Notes: generated by a model not told the origin, from the letters alone. A stretch of 64,000 bases of DNA from Pseudomonadota bacterium (GCA_963204745.1 CAUJHF010000056.1:1-64000), one strand, 5' to 3'; shown: positions 1 through 10,413, counted from the first letter of the stretch. Program-made: numbers and translations.

Positions 1-848
1 ACGATGATGCCGTCCACGCGCCTGCGCACCGCCAGTTCGGCATCTTCGCGCGTCACGATCCCCTTCAGCAGGATTGGCAGCCGTGTATTGGCGCGCAACC
101 AGTCCACAATTGCCCATGTCATGGCGGGGTCGCCGATGCGCCGCGGTCCCTTGTAGCCTTCCAGGTTCCCCGCACGTACCCGGCCTTGCCGCGTCGAACT
201 TCGGGCGAACCAGCGTTCGCCCTCCCGGTTGCCGCGAGTCGGAGAGTCCACCGTCAGCGCGATCGCCCGGCAATCGGCCTCCTCCGCCACCGCCAGCAGG
301 TGCCGCATGAACCCCTGGTCGGGTGAGGCATACAGCTGAAACCACAGGGGTGCCGTACCCGCGGCACGAATCTCGGCAATGCTGCTACCGGTCATTGTGG
401 AAGCGATCATCAGATGCCCGCTGGCCGAGGCGCCGCGCATGGTCGCAGGCTCGCCGTCAGCGTGGATGGTCTGCTGCGCCCCGACCGGCGCCAACAAGAT
501 CGGCGTTGGCAGTTTTTGCCCAAACAATTCGATGCCCATGCTGATGCGACTGACATCGACCAGCCGACGGACACGAATTTGCCAGGCATCAAAGGCCGTA
601 CGGTTGGCCTCAAGGGTGCGCTGGTCGTCCGCGCCGTTGACGATGAAGTGCCAGGCTTCCGGATCGAGCGCTTTCTGCGCCACGCGCTGCATCTGAAACA
701 CATCGAGTACGTCATCGAGCGTTTCCGGCATGGCCAGTTCGGGGCGGCCGCGCGCAGCGCCAGGCAGCAAGAGACCTGGTGTAGCCAGCAGCGGAGAAGC
801 GAGCAGGAAGCGCAACAGACGACGCCTGGCGATGATTCTCTCAGACAT
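1..848 (-). CDS. FMN-dependent alpha-hydroxy-acid oxidase/dehydrogenase (LldD family), 3' end outside window
   Basis: Member of the family that oxidises L-2-hydroxy acids such as lactate or glycolate with FMN; the exact substrate cannot be told. I translated the minus strand from the ATG at 848, and the frame stays open to the window edge (about 282 codons). The N-terminus has a Tat-like signal (ARRRLLRFLLASPLLATPG). Family landmarks follow in order: LAPVG near residue 110, WFQLY, LTVDSPTRGNRE, and LLKGI, whose lysine contacts FMN in characterised members. The Tat signal suggests the flavin is loaded before export to the periplasm. The catalytic His/Arg segment should lie beyond the left edge. 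It is divergent from the dehydrogenase gene at 978, with about 130 bp between them. Confidence 0.85.
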   Translation of the reverse strand, partial: MSERIIARRRLLRFLLASPLLATPGLLLPGAARGRPELAMPETLDDVLDVFQMQRVAQKALDPEAWHFIVNGADDQRTLEANRTAFDAWQIRVRRLVDVSRISMGIELFGQKLPTPILLAPVGAQQTIHADGEPATMRGASASGHLMIASTMTGSSIAEIRAAGTAPLWFQLYASPDQGFMRHLLAVAEEADCRAIALTVDSPTRGNREGERWFARSSTRQGRVRAGNLEGYKGPRRIGDPAMTWAIVDWLRANTRLPILLKGIVTREDAELAVRRRVDGII

Positions 849-977
849 GGATCGGGGTCCTCTCCAAGTGACATACTCGGGGCACAATCCGCTTAACGAT
901 AGTGGGTAACCGCCATGCTTCGCCACATGCCATGTGATCGGCAAGCAGACCGGACCCGGGAAAGGACGCGCAACACG

Positions 978-1787
978 ATGAAACTGAAAGACAGGACCAT
1001 CTGGATCACCGGCGCTTCCTCCGGTGTCGGCGCAGGCATGGCGAAGGTATTTCACCGCGAAGGCGCTGAACTCATCCTCTCCGCGCGCCGCCTCGGCGAA
1101 CTTGAACGGGTCAAGGCTGCCTGCACACAGGGTCCGGGCAGCGTACGCCTCGTGCCCTTCGACGTCATCGACGCCGGCCAGCGCGAGCAGGCGGCACGAG
1201 AAGTGCTGGGCAACTATCCGCGCCTCGACATACTGGTGAACAACGCCGGCATCGGCCAGCGCTCGGCGGCAAAGGACACGCTGCCCGAAGTCGAGCGACG
1301 CATCATGGAAGTCGATTTCTTCGCGCCGGTGGCACTGACGAAGCTGGTACTTCCCCGCATGATCGAACAGCAGGGTGGTCACCTGGTCGTAACTTCATCC
1401 GTCGCGGGCAAGCATGCGGTTCCCCATCACAGCACCTACTGCGCGGCGAAGCATGCCCTGCACGGCTACTTCGACACGCTGCGCATCGAGCACCTGGCAG
1501 ATCACATCGACGTCACCCTGCTGGTAATCGCCGGCATCAGGAGCGATGTCTACGAGCATGCGCTGACTGCCGACGGCTCGGAGTACGGCGCGAGCATTGG
1601 CAGCGATGGCACCAGCATGAGCGCCGAAGAATGCGCAGGGCAGGTCGTGGACGGCATACTGAGGCGGGACTTCGAAACCGTCATCGGCATCGAGATGGCG
1701 TTGCAGGCCCTGCGCATCAAGGACAAGGACCCGGCGGCATTCGTTCAGCGCATGGCCGGCATGATGAAGTGGCTGGAGAAGTCCTGA
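978..1787 (+). CDS. Short-chain dehydrogenase/reductase (SDR)
   Basis: Classical SDR of 269 residues, expected to be an NAD(P)-dependent alcohol or ketone oxidoreductase in the cytoplasm. The cofactor motif TGASSGVG is near residue 11, the structural motif VNNAG follows, and the catalytic Ser (TSSVAGK) and Tyr-x3-Lys (YCAAK) are present. The ATG at 978 is chosen because gggaaagga lies just upstream and the protein then starts directly before the Rossmann fold; an upstream in-frame start at 915 would add 21 residues unlike the family. It is followed 8 bp later by a second SDR, probably in one operon. The substrate is unknown. Confidence 0.85.
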   Translation: MKLKDRTIWITGASSGVGAGMAKVFHREGAELILSARRLGELERVKAACTQGPGSVRLVPFDVIDAGQREQAAREVLGNYPRLDILVNNAGIGQRSAAKDTLPEVERRIMEVDFFAPVALTKLVLPRMIEQQGGHLVVTSSVAGKHAVPHHSTYCAAKHALHGYFDTLRIEHLADHIDVTLLVIAGIRSDVYEHALTADGSEYGASIGSDGTSMSAEECAGQVVDGILRRDFETVIGIEMALQALRIKDKDPAAFVQRMAGMMKWLEKS

Positions 1788-1795
1788 TTTCCTCC

Positions 1796-2668
1796 ATGAA
1801 TGCGCCTGTGGGCACATCCACCTTTCTCGTCACCGGTGCCACCAACGGCATCGGCAAGGCGACGGCACTGGCGCTCGCCCGACAGGGCGCGCGCGTCATC
1901 ATCCATGGTCGCCATCCAAACCGGCTTGAGGAAACGCTGACAGAACTGCGCGCCGCCACCGGCAATCCGGCGCTGAATTCCGTGTGTGCGGATTTCGCAT
2001 CGCTGGCCCAGGTCGCCGCGCTCGCCGCAGAGCTGCGCCGTGAGTTCCCGGGACTCAAGGTGCTGATCAACAACGCCGGACTGCTCACCGATCACCGGCA
2101 GCTGAGCGTCGACGGCTTTGAACTGACCTTTGCCGTGAACGTCCTGGCGCCCTTCCTGCTGACGCTCGGCCTGCTCGACACGCTCAGGGGCAACGCCCCG
2201 GCGCGCATCGTCAATGTCGCATCAACAGCACTCGGCGGCGGCAGGGTGGATTTCTCCAACCTGCAGCTTGAGCGCGGCTTCGAGGGCTGGCAGGCCTATG
2301 CCAACAGCAAGCTGATGAACGTGCTGTTGAGCAACCATCTCGCGGCTGAACTGGCAGGCAGCGGCGTGGTGAGCAATGCGCTGTGCCCGGGACTCATCGA
2401 TACGAACTTCTTCCACACCAATACGCTGTTCGCTGGTGGCGTCTATGAACGACTGCGAGCGGGCATGCGCCCGCCTGCAAAAGGCGCGCTGGTGCCCCTG
2501 TATCTCGCCACCGACCCGGCTGCAGGCGAGAGCAACGGAGCGTTCTATGTTCGCCAGGGCCGTGACGGGCGACACGCCGTTGCACTCGACCAGGATCCGG
2601 CGTTGGCTGCGCAGTTGTGGGCACACTGCCTGGACTGCGTGCGGCGATGGCTGCCGGTGAGGCACTGA
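1796..2668 (+). CDS. Short-chain dehydrogenase/reductase, retinol-dehydrogenase-like
   Basis: A 290-residue SDR most like the broad retinol dehydrogenase/WW-oxidoreductase-type group. It has TGATNGIG near residue 13, INNAG, the NVAST segment with the catalytic serine, and YANSK with catalytic Tyr and Lys. The start at 1796 lies 8 bp after the upstream SDR stop, with ggag in the end of that gene as a possible ribosome-binding site. The pair is unlikely to be a recent duplication because the two sequences differ widely outside the motifs. The substrate cannot be inferred. tRNA-Ser follows on the other strand. Confidence 0.82.
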   Translation: MNAPVGTSTFLVTGATNGIGKATALALARQGARVIIHGRHPNRLEETLTELRAATGNPALNSVCADFASLAQVAALAAELRREFPGLKVLINNAGLLTDHRQLSVDGFELTFAVNVLAPFLLTLGLLDTLRGNAPARIVNVASTALGGGRVDFSNLQLERGFEGWQAYANSKLMNVLLSNHLAAELAGSGVVSNALCPGLIDTNFFHTNTLFAGGVYERLRAGMRPPAKGALVPLYLATDPAAGESNGAFYVRQGRDGRHAVALDQDPALAAQLWAHCLDCVRRWLPVRH

Positions 2669-2779
2669 CTGGCTACAGCAACTCGATCTGTCGCTTGCCA
2701 GACCCTTATCCCGCCCGCCACACATCGCGTGAGCACAAGGTTGCGGCATAAGGCTCGCGAACTGCGAGCAGTGAAAATG

Positions 2780-2869
2780 TGGCGGAGGGAGAGGGATTTG
2801 AACCCCCGTGGGGCTTGCGCCCCCCACTGATTTCGAGTCAGGGCCGTTTAGCCTCTCCGGCATCCCTCC
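2780..2869 (-). tRNA. tRNA-Ser (anticodon CGA)
   Basis: Read on the minus strand the gene starts GGAGGGA and ends TCCCTCC-G-CCA, giving a 7-bp acceptor stem and an encoded CCA. The anticodon arm is CTGACTCGAAATCAG with loop anticodon CGA (reads UCG). A long variable arm (TGGGGGGCGCAAGCCCCAC) and the GGTTCAAATC T-loop are present, as expected for a class II serine tRNA. Total length with CCA is 90 nt. Confidence 0.96.
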
Positions 2870-2913
2870 GGTTTCAGGCTGGCGCGGCATTATAGGTATT
2901 CAGCGCCGCGCCG

Positions 2914-3246
2914 TCAGGTCGAATGCTGTGTCGCGAGCTGCAGCCTGAGAATTTCCAGAAATCCCTGTGGGTCGGTCAGTACATTCTGCTCGATGGCCTC
3001 ACCGGTGGCCGAGCAGTCGCTGACGACCCCACCGCCCTGTGCACCGCTCTCCGAGGCCTTCTCCTGGCGATAGAAACGAAACCACCCGGTGAGCGGCAGA
3101 CCGCCGCCGTGGTCCTTCATATAGGTCCGGTAGGCCATGTAGCGGGAGGCAACCATCTCGACCTCGGCGGGATCTATACGACGTGCCCGGCACAGGCTGC
3201 GCCAGTCACTATTGGCTGATTCGGGCTGTGTGGCGGTCTGGGACAT
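2914..3246 (-). CDS. Hypothetical protein, 110 residues
   Basis: I do not recognise the family. The ATG at 3246 (MSQTATQ) is preferred over the longer frame from 3291 because the extra residues look like translated spacer. The middle holds a basic segment (CRARRIDPAEVEMVASRY) and an aromatic stretch (GGLPLTGWFRFYRQ). There is no signal peptide or membrane segment. It lies between tRNA-Ser and an AT-rich region upstream of mltF, on the opposite strand from mltF. Codon use is like its neighbours, so I believe it is a real gene, but the function is unknown. Confidence 0.55.
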   Translation of the reverse strand: MSQTATQPESANSDWRSLCRARRIDPAEVEMVASRYMAYRTYMKDHGGGLPLTGWFRFYRQEKASESGAQGGGVVSDCSATGEAIEQNVLTDPQGFLEILRLQLATQHST

Positions 3247-3330
3247 GGCATCAGGGATCCTGCAGCGGGACTGAACAATAACGGAAATCACTGCCCGGCG
3301 GTCGGCCAGTTGACTTCACAGGAGAGGCCA

Positions 3331-3405
3331 TATATCACTCGTATAATATTGATTTATATGTGTTTATACATAAAGCACAACATTAAAAATCACACCTGCG
3401 CCTGT
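3331..3405 (+). promoter_or_regulatory. AT-rich promoter-like segment upstream of mltF
   Basis: An island of AT-rich DNA in an otherwise GC-rich window. It contains a perfect TATAAT at 3342-3347. The nearest TTGACT (3310-3315) is 26 bp away, too far for a standard sigma-70 promoter, so only the -10 element is persuasive. Downstream, tttatatg and cataaa form a weak dyad around 3353-3375. It probably drives mltF; this is inference. Confidence 0.35.
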
Positions 3406-3443
3406 TCCCGGCCAAAGCCTGCGTGCTACGGTTCGCGCCGATC

Positions 3444-5404
<1,961 letters not shown>

Positions 5405-5422
5405 TCAGTGTAACGCGACAAC

Positions 5423-7927
5423 TCAGGATGCCGGCATGCGCATCTTCATCAGCCGCCGGCGGAACATCAGGCCAGCGAGGCCGGTACCGAGCAGCCAGAG
5501 GCCACCGGGCAGTGGCACCGGACTGGCGCTGGCACTCAGCACCACCGAGTGATCGAAGTACAGGGCGACAAATGACACGCCCGGATCGAAGCCACTCCAG
5601 GTCACGCCGCTGAAGACACCGAGCAGATCGCTGACGTCCGTCACTCCGTCATCGAAGGTGATGATCGTGAAGGTGTCACCGTCGCCAGGGTTATAACCGC
5701 CGAGGCTCGATACATGCACCGTCCCGTTGAGCAACAGGTTGCCGGCCACGTCCATGGTGTCGAATTCGGTGAGCGAGGCCAGGTTGAACCCGATCAGGCC
5801 AGCGGCTTCCTGGGCATAGTCACCGGCGATCAGCAACTGGCCCAGGCTGGTCGCAGTGCCCGGCTGCACCTGACCAAAGTTCTGCACGGCCCGGCCGGTG
5901 GCGGAATCATAGGTGCCGGTGCCCTGGAGTATGCCGTGATTCTGCAGATCAGATCCGCCGCTGGTGGAAGCGAATCTGGTACCGGTGGCGGTGCTGATCG
6001 TACCCAGGTTGTCGACCGCGTTTGCAACGGTAATCGTGCCGGCATTCACATTGACGTCACCGGTGTTGTTGAAGTTAACGCCCAGGTCGAAGGTGGTGAT
6101 GGTGTTCTCGGTCTTGTTGTAGGTGCCGATATTGTTGAAGTTGTGCGGACCGCCGACGTTGTGCTCGATGAATGAATTGAAGGCATTCGAATCGTTGAAG
6201 GTACCGTTGTTGTTGATCGTCGCCCCGTTCCAGAAGCGGATCGCGTTGTTGTTGTTCGCGGTATTGCCACTCCAGGTCGTGGTGCTCTCAAGATTCAGCG
6301 TGCGACCACCCACCAGCACTTTGAGGTTGGGGCCGGAGATCGCCACATCATTGCTGAAGGTCGTGCTTGCGGCACCGGATATGGTGCCGCCGCTCCAGGT
6401 GGTCAGGCCCTGGAAAGTCGCATCGCTGCCCGTCATGGTGCTGCCGCTCAGCAGGAACGGAGTGGTGTGCGTACCGCCATTCACCGCGACAGTCGCATCC
6501 GCACCCACGTTTTCCGTGCTGATCTGGAAGATACCCGCGCCGCTGGTCGTGATGTTGTTCAGCGTGTGGGTGCCGTTCCGGAATTCCAGCTTTGCGCCAT
6601 CGGCGATATTGAACACGCCCGTGCTGGTACCACCACCCCCCATCAACATGGTGCCGGCATTCACGTTGACCTCACCGGTGTTGTTGAAATTGACGCCGAG
6701 ATCGACGGTGGTGATGGTGCTCTCGGTCTTGTTATAGGTGCCGATGTTGTTGAAGTTGTGCGGACTGCCGACGTTGTGCTCGAGGAATGAATCGAAGGCA
6801 TTCGAATCGTTGAAGGTGCCGTTGTTGTTGATCGTTGCCCCGTTCCAGAAGCGGATCGCGTTGTTGTTGTTACCGGTATTGCCGCTCCACGTCGTGGTGC
6901 TCTCAAGGTTCAGTGTGCGGCCGCCCACCAGCACCTTGAGGTTTGGACCGGAGATCGCCACATCATTGCTGAAGGTCGTGATGGCGGCACCGGATATCGT
7001 GCCGCCAGTCCAGCTGACCGGCCCCTGGAACGTCGTATCAGTACCCGTCATGGTGCTGCCGCTCAGCAGGAACGCCGAGGTGTGCGTGCCACCATTCACC
7101 GTGACGGTCGCATCCGCGCCTACATTCTCGGTGCTGATCTGGAAGGTGCCCGCGCCACTGGTGGTGACGTTGTTCAGGGTATGAGCGCCGTTCCTGAATT
7201 CCAGCAAAGCCCCGGCCGCCAGGGCGAAGCTTCCGGTGCTGGTGCCACCGGCCTGCATCAACATCGTTCCGGCATTCACGTTGACCGTGCCGGTGTTGTT
7301 GAAGACCGAACTCACGGTGGTCGTGGTGCCGGACTGCTTGTTGAAGGTGCCGCCGTTATTGAAGGTGCCACCGGTGATGGTGCTATTGAAGGTATTGGCG
7401 TCCGTAAAGGTACCGGTGTTATTGAAGACACTGGTGCTGGCTATGGAGATGGTGTTGTTGGCGCCGGCGTTTCCCGACCAGTCGGTACTGGCCGCATTCA
7501 CGACGCGGGAACCGGAAATCGTCTTGGTCGTTGTACCGGATATGGCGAGCGGGCCGTTGAACTGGCTGATGCCGGCACCGGTATGCGTACCGCCGGTCCA
7601 GGTCGACGCGCCGGTCAGCGTGAGCGTGCCGGTGCCCGATATGGTTCCGCCTGTCTGATTAATGCCGAGAATCGTGGTATCGGAATTGAGCTGCGCATTG
7701 CCCGCATTGATGATCGCGGTATCTGCAGCACCGGGCGGGCCACCAGGCGTCCAGTTGGTGCCGATGGTCCAGTCAGCCGTGACGCTGTTCCAGGTCAGCG
7801 GTGCAGCGCTGGCAGAACTGGCAGCCGCCAGGACGATGAGCACGGCAGCCAGCGCCAGCCACAACCGGCTACGCACGTCCGGCCTGATGCTGGAGGAGAA
7901 GGAACGGAACCCGTGCGTCCTGTACAT
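5423..7927 (-). CDS. Large secreted repeat protein with VPLP-type PEP-CTERM sorting tail
   Basis: An 834-residue surface or matrix protein. A long N-terminal signal (WLALAAVLIVLAAASSASA, about residues 22-40) precedes low-complexity beta-rich repeats full of Asn, Thr and Gly (NNTGTFTDANTF and similar), as in beta-helical adhesins. The C-terminus is SPVPLPGGLWLLGTGLAGL followed by RRRLMKMR: a short motif, one hydrophobic helix and a basic end. That is the architecture recognised by exosortase-type sorting systems. Two consecutive 205-residue units are nearly identical and correspond to the DNA repeat at 6041-7270. The ATG at 7927 is chosen because ggag lies 8 bp upstream; a TTG at 7942 is the alternative. 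No exosortase gene is in the window. The exact role, such as biofilm or matrix, is inference. Confidence 0.8.
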   Translation of the reverse strand: MYRTHGFRSFSSSIRPDVRSRLWLALAAVLIVLAAASSASAAPLTWNSVTADWTIGTNWTPGGPPGAADTAIINAGNAQLNSDTTILGINQTGGTISGTGTLTLTGASTWTGGTHTGAGISQFNGPLAISGTTTKTISGSRVVNAASTDWSGNAGANNTISIASTSVFNNTGTFTDANTFNSTITGGTFNNGGTFNKQSGTTTTVSSVFNNTGTVNVNAGTMLMQAGGTSTGSFALAAGALLEFRNGAHTLNNVTTSGAGTFQISTENVGADATVTVNGGTHTSAFLLSGSTMTGTDTTFQGPVSWTGGTISGAAITTFSNDVAISGPNLKVLVGGRTLNLESTTTWSGNTGNNNNAIRFWNGATINNNGTFNDSNAFDSFLEHNVGSPHNFNNIGTYNKTESTITTVDLGVNFNNTGEVNVNAGTMLMGGGGTSTGVFNIADGAKLEFRNGTHTLNNITTSGAGIFQISTENVGADATVAVNGGTHTTPFLLSGSTMTGSDATFQGLTTWSGGTISGAASTTFSNDVAISGPNLKVLVGGRTLNLESTTTWSGNTANNNNAIRFWNGATINNNGTFNDSNAFNSFIEHNVGGPHNFNNIGTYNKTENTITTFDLGVNFNNTGDVNVNAGTITVANAVDNLGTISTATGTRFASTSGGSDLQNHGILQGTGTYDSATGRAVQNFGQVQPGTATSLGQLLIAGDYAQEAAGLIGFNLASLTEFDTMDVAGNLLLNGTVHVSSLGGYNPGDGDTFTIITFDDGVTDVSDLLGVFSGVTWSGFDPGVSFVALYFDHSVVLSASASPVPLPGGLWLLGTGLAGLMFRRRLMKMRMPAS
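6041..7270. repeat. Two tandem 615-bp units inside the VPLP-tailed protein gene
   Basis: The start of the unit (ggcattcac) recurs at 6041, 6656 and 7271, an exact 615-bp period (205 codons). Unit 6041-6655 and unit 6656-7270 share long identical stretches, including the part encoding SGPNLKVLVGGRTLNLESTT. A third, more diverged block lies towards 7271-7600. The in-frame period means copy-number change would keep the gene open. Confidence 0.9.
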
Positions 7928-8259
7928 GACACCTGCTCCCAATCAACGCTTTCCATGACGCTTCCCGGCGAACAGGAAATGCAATAACGCTGAATAGACC
8001 GGTGCTTCCGTGCAGGGTCTGGAACCAAGACCTGCGACTTATAGTTGTGGGCCGATGCTCCTGCCACTGCCGGCGGCGTGTCAAGAGGAACCGCTTTGCA
8101 GCAGCCCCGTTTGATTTGACATAAAGACAGGCACTCAGACCCGCCGTTCCGCCGGAATATGCGGCCCCTCAATCACCCATATGGGTGATGTCGGCATTGC
8201 CATAGAAGCCTAGAGTCTGTTTTCTGCTGAGTGCTTTCGAAGACTCATTCCAGAAGACA
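7928..8259. other. Intergenic region between the repeat protein and the small ORF
   Basis: About 330 bp with no gene. It must contain the promoter of the repeat protein on the minus strand. The one clear structure is the 18-bp palindrome at 8172-8189. I looked for a sigma-54 site (GG-N10-GC), since some PEP-CTERM genes use one, and found none with correct spacing. Confidence 0.5.
8172..8189. promoter_or_regulatory. Perfect 18-bp palindrome, operator candidate
   Basis: The sequence ATCACCCATATGGGTGAT is its own reverse complement with no spacer. It lies 71 bp upstream of the small ORF at 8260 and about 245 bp upstream of the repeat protein start. A dimeric regulator is the obvious candidate; which one is unknown. 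Confidence 0.5.
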
Positions 8260-8442
8260 ATGAAGAAAAAGAACAAGAACAAGACAAATGGCAAGGCGCA
8301 TGGCGCGAATGGTCAGGACATTGCGCACGACAAGGAAGTCGAGCAGCTGCGGCATGAACTGAGACGCGTGGCGTGGGAACTGGAGTTCCTGAAAGAAGCA
8401 GCGGCTTTCCTGGCCAAAACATCGCGGCCAACAACAAGATAA
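8260..8442 (+). CDS. Small ORF (60 residues) with an IS3 OrfA-like C-terminal helix
   Basis: The N-terminal third is Lys/Asn rich and disordered (MKKKNKNKTNGKAHGANG). The rest is a charged amphipathic helix (EVEQLRHELRRV, then LEFLKEAAAFLAK) that closely resembles the leucine-zipper end of IS3-family OrfA proteins, where the motif ILKKAAAFFAK is typical. The helix-turn-helix expected in front of it is missing, and no orfB or inverted repeats are visible. It is therefore either the relic of an insertion sequence or a small coiled-coil protein made from one. Start ATG at 8260; the ribosome site (agaag) is weak. Confidence 0.4.
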   Translation: MKKKNKNKTNGKAHGANGQDIAHDKEVEQLRHELRRVAWELEFLKEAAAFLAKTSRPTTR

Positions 8443-8482
8443 GGATGCCGAAGCGGCCACTACGCCTCGCGGCAAACAGGGC

Positions 8483-9244
8483 CTAACCGAGCACACTCTC
8501 GTACATCAGCTTTCCGGCCCTGTAGCATTCGCATGCTGCCGCCTCCAGGCCGCGACTGTTCAGAATCGTGACGTTGCCGCGACTGTAACGAATCAGCTTT
8601 CCGGCCTGCAGGGCGCTGGCAGCGTTGGTGATCCCGACGCGCCGCACGCCAAGCATGTCAGCCAGCAACCCGTGGGTGATAAAGAACTCGTTGCCGTGCG
8701 CCCGATCCCGGGTGGTCAGTAGCCAGCTCGCAAGACGCGCTTCCACGAGATGAAAGCGAGCGCACCCGGCATTCTGCGCCAGCTGACCAATCAGCACGCA
8801 AAGGTAGCGGTTGATGTTCTGCCGCAGCGCCGGGCTGCGCTCGAGTTCCCGCAGGAACGCAGCCGTCCCGATCCGCCAGGCGGAGCCACCCCCCTGTACC
8901 AGCCCGTACAGTGAGGAATCGTTTACCCCGAGCATCACCGATGCCCCGACCACACCCTCGTTACCAACCATCCCGACCTGCATCGTGCTTTCGTCTATCG
9001 GCGCAACCATGGCAACGAAACTGTCGACAGGAAAGTACACGTGACGAATACGTTCACCCGGCTTGCACAACTCCTGCGCGGGAACAAGCTCGACATTCTC
9101 GCAACTGGCAAGAAACCGCTCCCGATCCTTGCGTGGCAAGGCCGCGATAAGTCGATTAGTCCGGCGCACGCGTACGGCCGCTGCCATGGGCGTGCCACGT
9201 TCTGCGCGCTGACGCACCTCGGGCAGGGGCGACCGGGCATTCAC
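8483..9244 (-). CDS. Crp/Fnr-family transcriptional regulator, second of a pair
   Basis: A 253-residue regulator with an N-terminal cyclic-nucleotide-binding-type beta roll (segments HVYFPVDSF and GMVGNEGVVGASV) and a C-terminal winged helix (HGLLADMLGVRRVGITNAAS near residue 195). It lacks the cysteine set of true FNR, so oxygen sensing by an Fe-S cluster is unlikely; the effector is unknown. The GTG at 9244 overlaps the stop of the upstream paralogue (GTGA, 9241-9244), implying translational coupling. An in-frame ATG at 9187 would remove a poorly conserved 19-residue leader. Confidence 0.8.
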   Translation of the reverse strand: MNARSPLPEVRQRAERGTPMAAAVRVRRTNRLIAALPRKDRERFLASCENVELVPAQELCKPGERIRHVYFPVDSFVAMVAPIDESTMQVGMVGNEGVVGASVMLGVNDSSLYGLVQGGGSAWRIGTAAFLRELERSPALRQNINRYLCVLIGQLAQNAGCARFHLVEARLASWLLTTRDRAHGNEFFITHGLLADMLGVRRVGITNAASALQAGKLIRYSRGNVTILNSRGLEAAACECYRAGKLMYESVLG

Positions 9245-9972
9245 GCGGCCATCGCCAGTGCCGGCGTGACGGGCAACAGCCGCCTGAATTCCTTCCGGAG
9301 CACGTCATAACATTCACAGCAGCGTGCCTCAAGACCGTCGCGTGAAACCACCGAAATACGGCCGCGACTGTATTTTATGATACCGGCGGCCTGCAATTTC
9401 CCGGCCGCTTCGGTTACGCCCTCGCGGCGAACACCAAGCGTACTCGCCATCAGTTCCTGGGTCATTTTCAGCTGCGTGCAGGCCAGGCAATCCATGCTAA
9501 GCAGAAGGGATCGACAAAGCTGCTGATCCACCGTGTGCAGACGATTACAGACGGCAGTCAGGGCCGTTTGCGTAAACAACGCCTGGGCATAGCGCAGCAG
9601 CAGGGTTTGCAGCGATTCTCCCAGCCTGAACTCGTCTTTCAACACGCGGGAATTCAATCGATAGGCGGAGCCGGCGCTGCGCACTACGGCGCTGTTCGGC
9701 ATCGTCTCACCACCCATGAAGAGCTGCACCCCGACCATGCCTTCCCTGCCTACCGCAGCGATCTCCGCGGAGTGGCCATCCTCCATCATGTAAAGCAACG
9801 AGACAATGCTGTCGGTCGGAAAATAGACATAAGCATGATGCGAGTCGCACTCGTACAGCACCTTGCCTAGCGGCAGCGGCACGAGCTCCAGGTGGCGGGA
9901 GAAATGCTCGAACTGGGCCGTTGGCAGCGCCGAGAGGAGCAGATTCTGTACTGAAGACGCTATGGTATTCAC
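9241..9972 (-). CDS. Crp/Fnr-family transcriptional regulator, first of a pair
   Basis: A 243-residue paralogue of the gene at 8483, with the same order: beta roll (YVYFPTDSIVSLL, VGREGMVGVQLFMGG), dimer helix, and winged helix (TQELMASTLGVRREGVTEAA). The two share the plan but are diverged, so the duplication is old. The start is GTG at 9972 with ggggg 9 bp upstream. Upstream on this strand lies the 586-bp region containing inverted repeats at 10071-10114 and 10126-10137, plausible autoregulatory sites. The signal sensed and the targets are unknown. Confidence 0.8.
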   Translation of the reverse strand: MNTIASSVQNLLLSALPTAQFEHFSRHLELVPLPLGKVLYECDSHHAYVYFPTDSIVSLLYMMEDGHSAEIAAVGREGMVGVQLFMGGETMPNSAVVRSAGSAYRLNSRVLKDEFRLGESLQTLLLRYAQALFTQTALTAVCNRLHTVDQQLCRSLLLSMDCLACTQLKMTQELMASTLGVRREGVTEAAGKLQAAGIIKYSRGRISVVSRDGLEARCCECYDVLRKEFRRLLPVTPALAMAA

Positions 9973-10070
9973 GACTACTTACCCCCTGTTTTCTGTTTAT
10001 TCGCTGGTTGCGTGCCGGTTCTGACAACGTCTCGCCCGGTGATGCAACTGTACCGTCGTCTCACCTTTCG

Positions 10071-10114
10071 TATGTACGGTGACGCACATAACGATATGTC
10101 CGTTTCCGTACATA
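10071..10114. promoter_or_regulatory. Inverted repeat, operator candidate upstream of the Crp/Fnr pair
   Basis: TATGTACGG (10071-10079) and CCGTACATA (10106-10114) are perfect 9-bp complements separated by 26 bp. The position about 100 bp upstream of the GTG at 9972 suits control of that operon. Confidence 0.4.
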
Positions 10115-10125
10115 TGCCACATGTT

Positions 10126-10137
10126 TGCCACGTGGCA
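10126..10137. promoter_or_regulatory. 12-bp perfect palindrome TGCCACGTGGCA
   Basis: A compact palindrome just beyond the larger inverted repeat. A half-site copy, tgccac, occurs 11 bp before it (10115-10120), so the two may form a repeated binding site. The regulator is unknown. Confidence 0.35.
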
Positions 10138-10413
10138 TTCATGCACCCAAGAAAAACAGCTAACTGGAGCACTCTCGAAGAACCCACCTGAGCACCGGCC
10201 ATATCCGCATCCACAATGGACCGCTGTCCCGCCGTCGCGACTTCGGCAGGGTTTTGCGCAATCTGCGTTTCGCTATGCGCGCTTTCGTACGGTACGGGAG
10301 CGCCGGGTGCCCGAATATTCATCCCATCAACCTCACGTCACTGAACCGGCATGAGGGTCGTCGCGAAGCGAAACATCCCCAAGGCAACTACTTTCATCGT
10401 CCCCCAGATATTT

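Noticed and set aside
3310-3347. TTGACT and TATAAT as a sigma-70 promoter
   Set aside because: The spacer is 26 bp, far from the usual 16-18, so only the -10 element is retained as suggestive.
6123-7184. Repeated plus-strand frames beginning MPILLKLCG and MPMLLKLCG
   Set aside because: They mirror the 615-bp repeats of the minus-strand gene; their hydrophobic look comes from complementing Asn/Thr codons.
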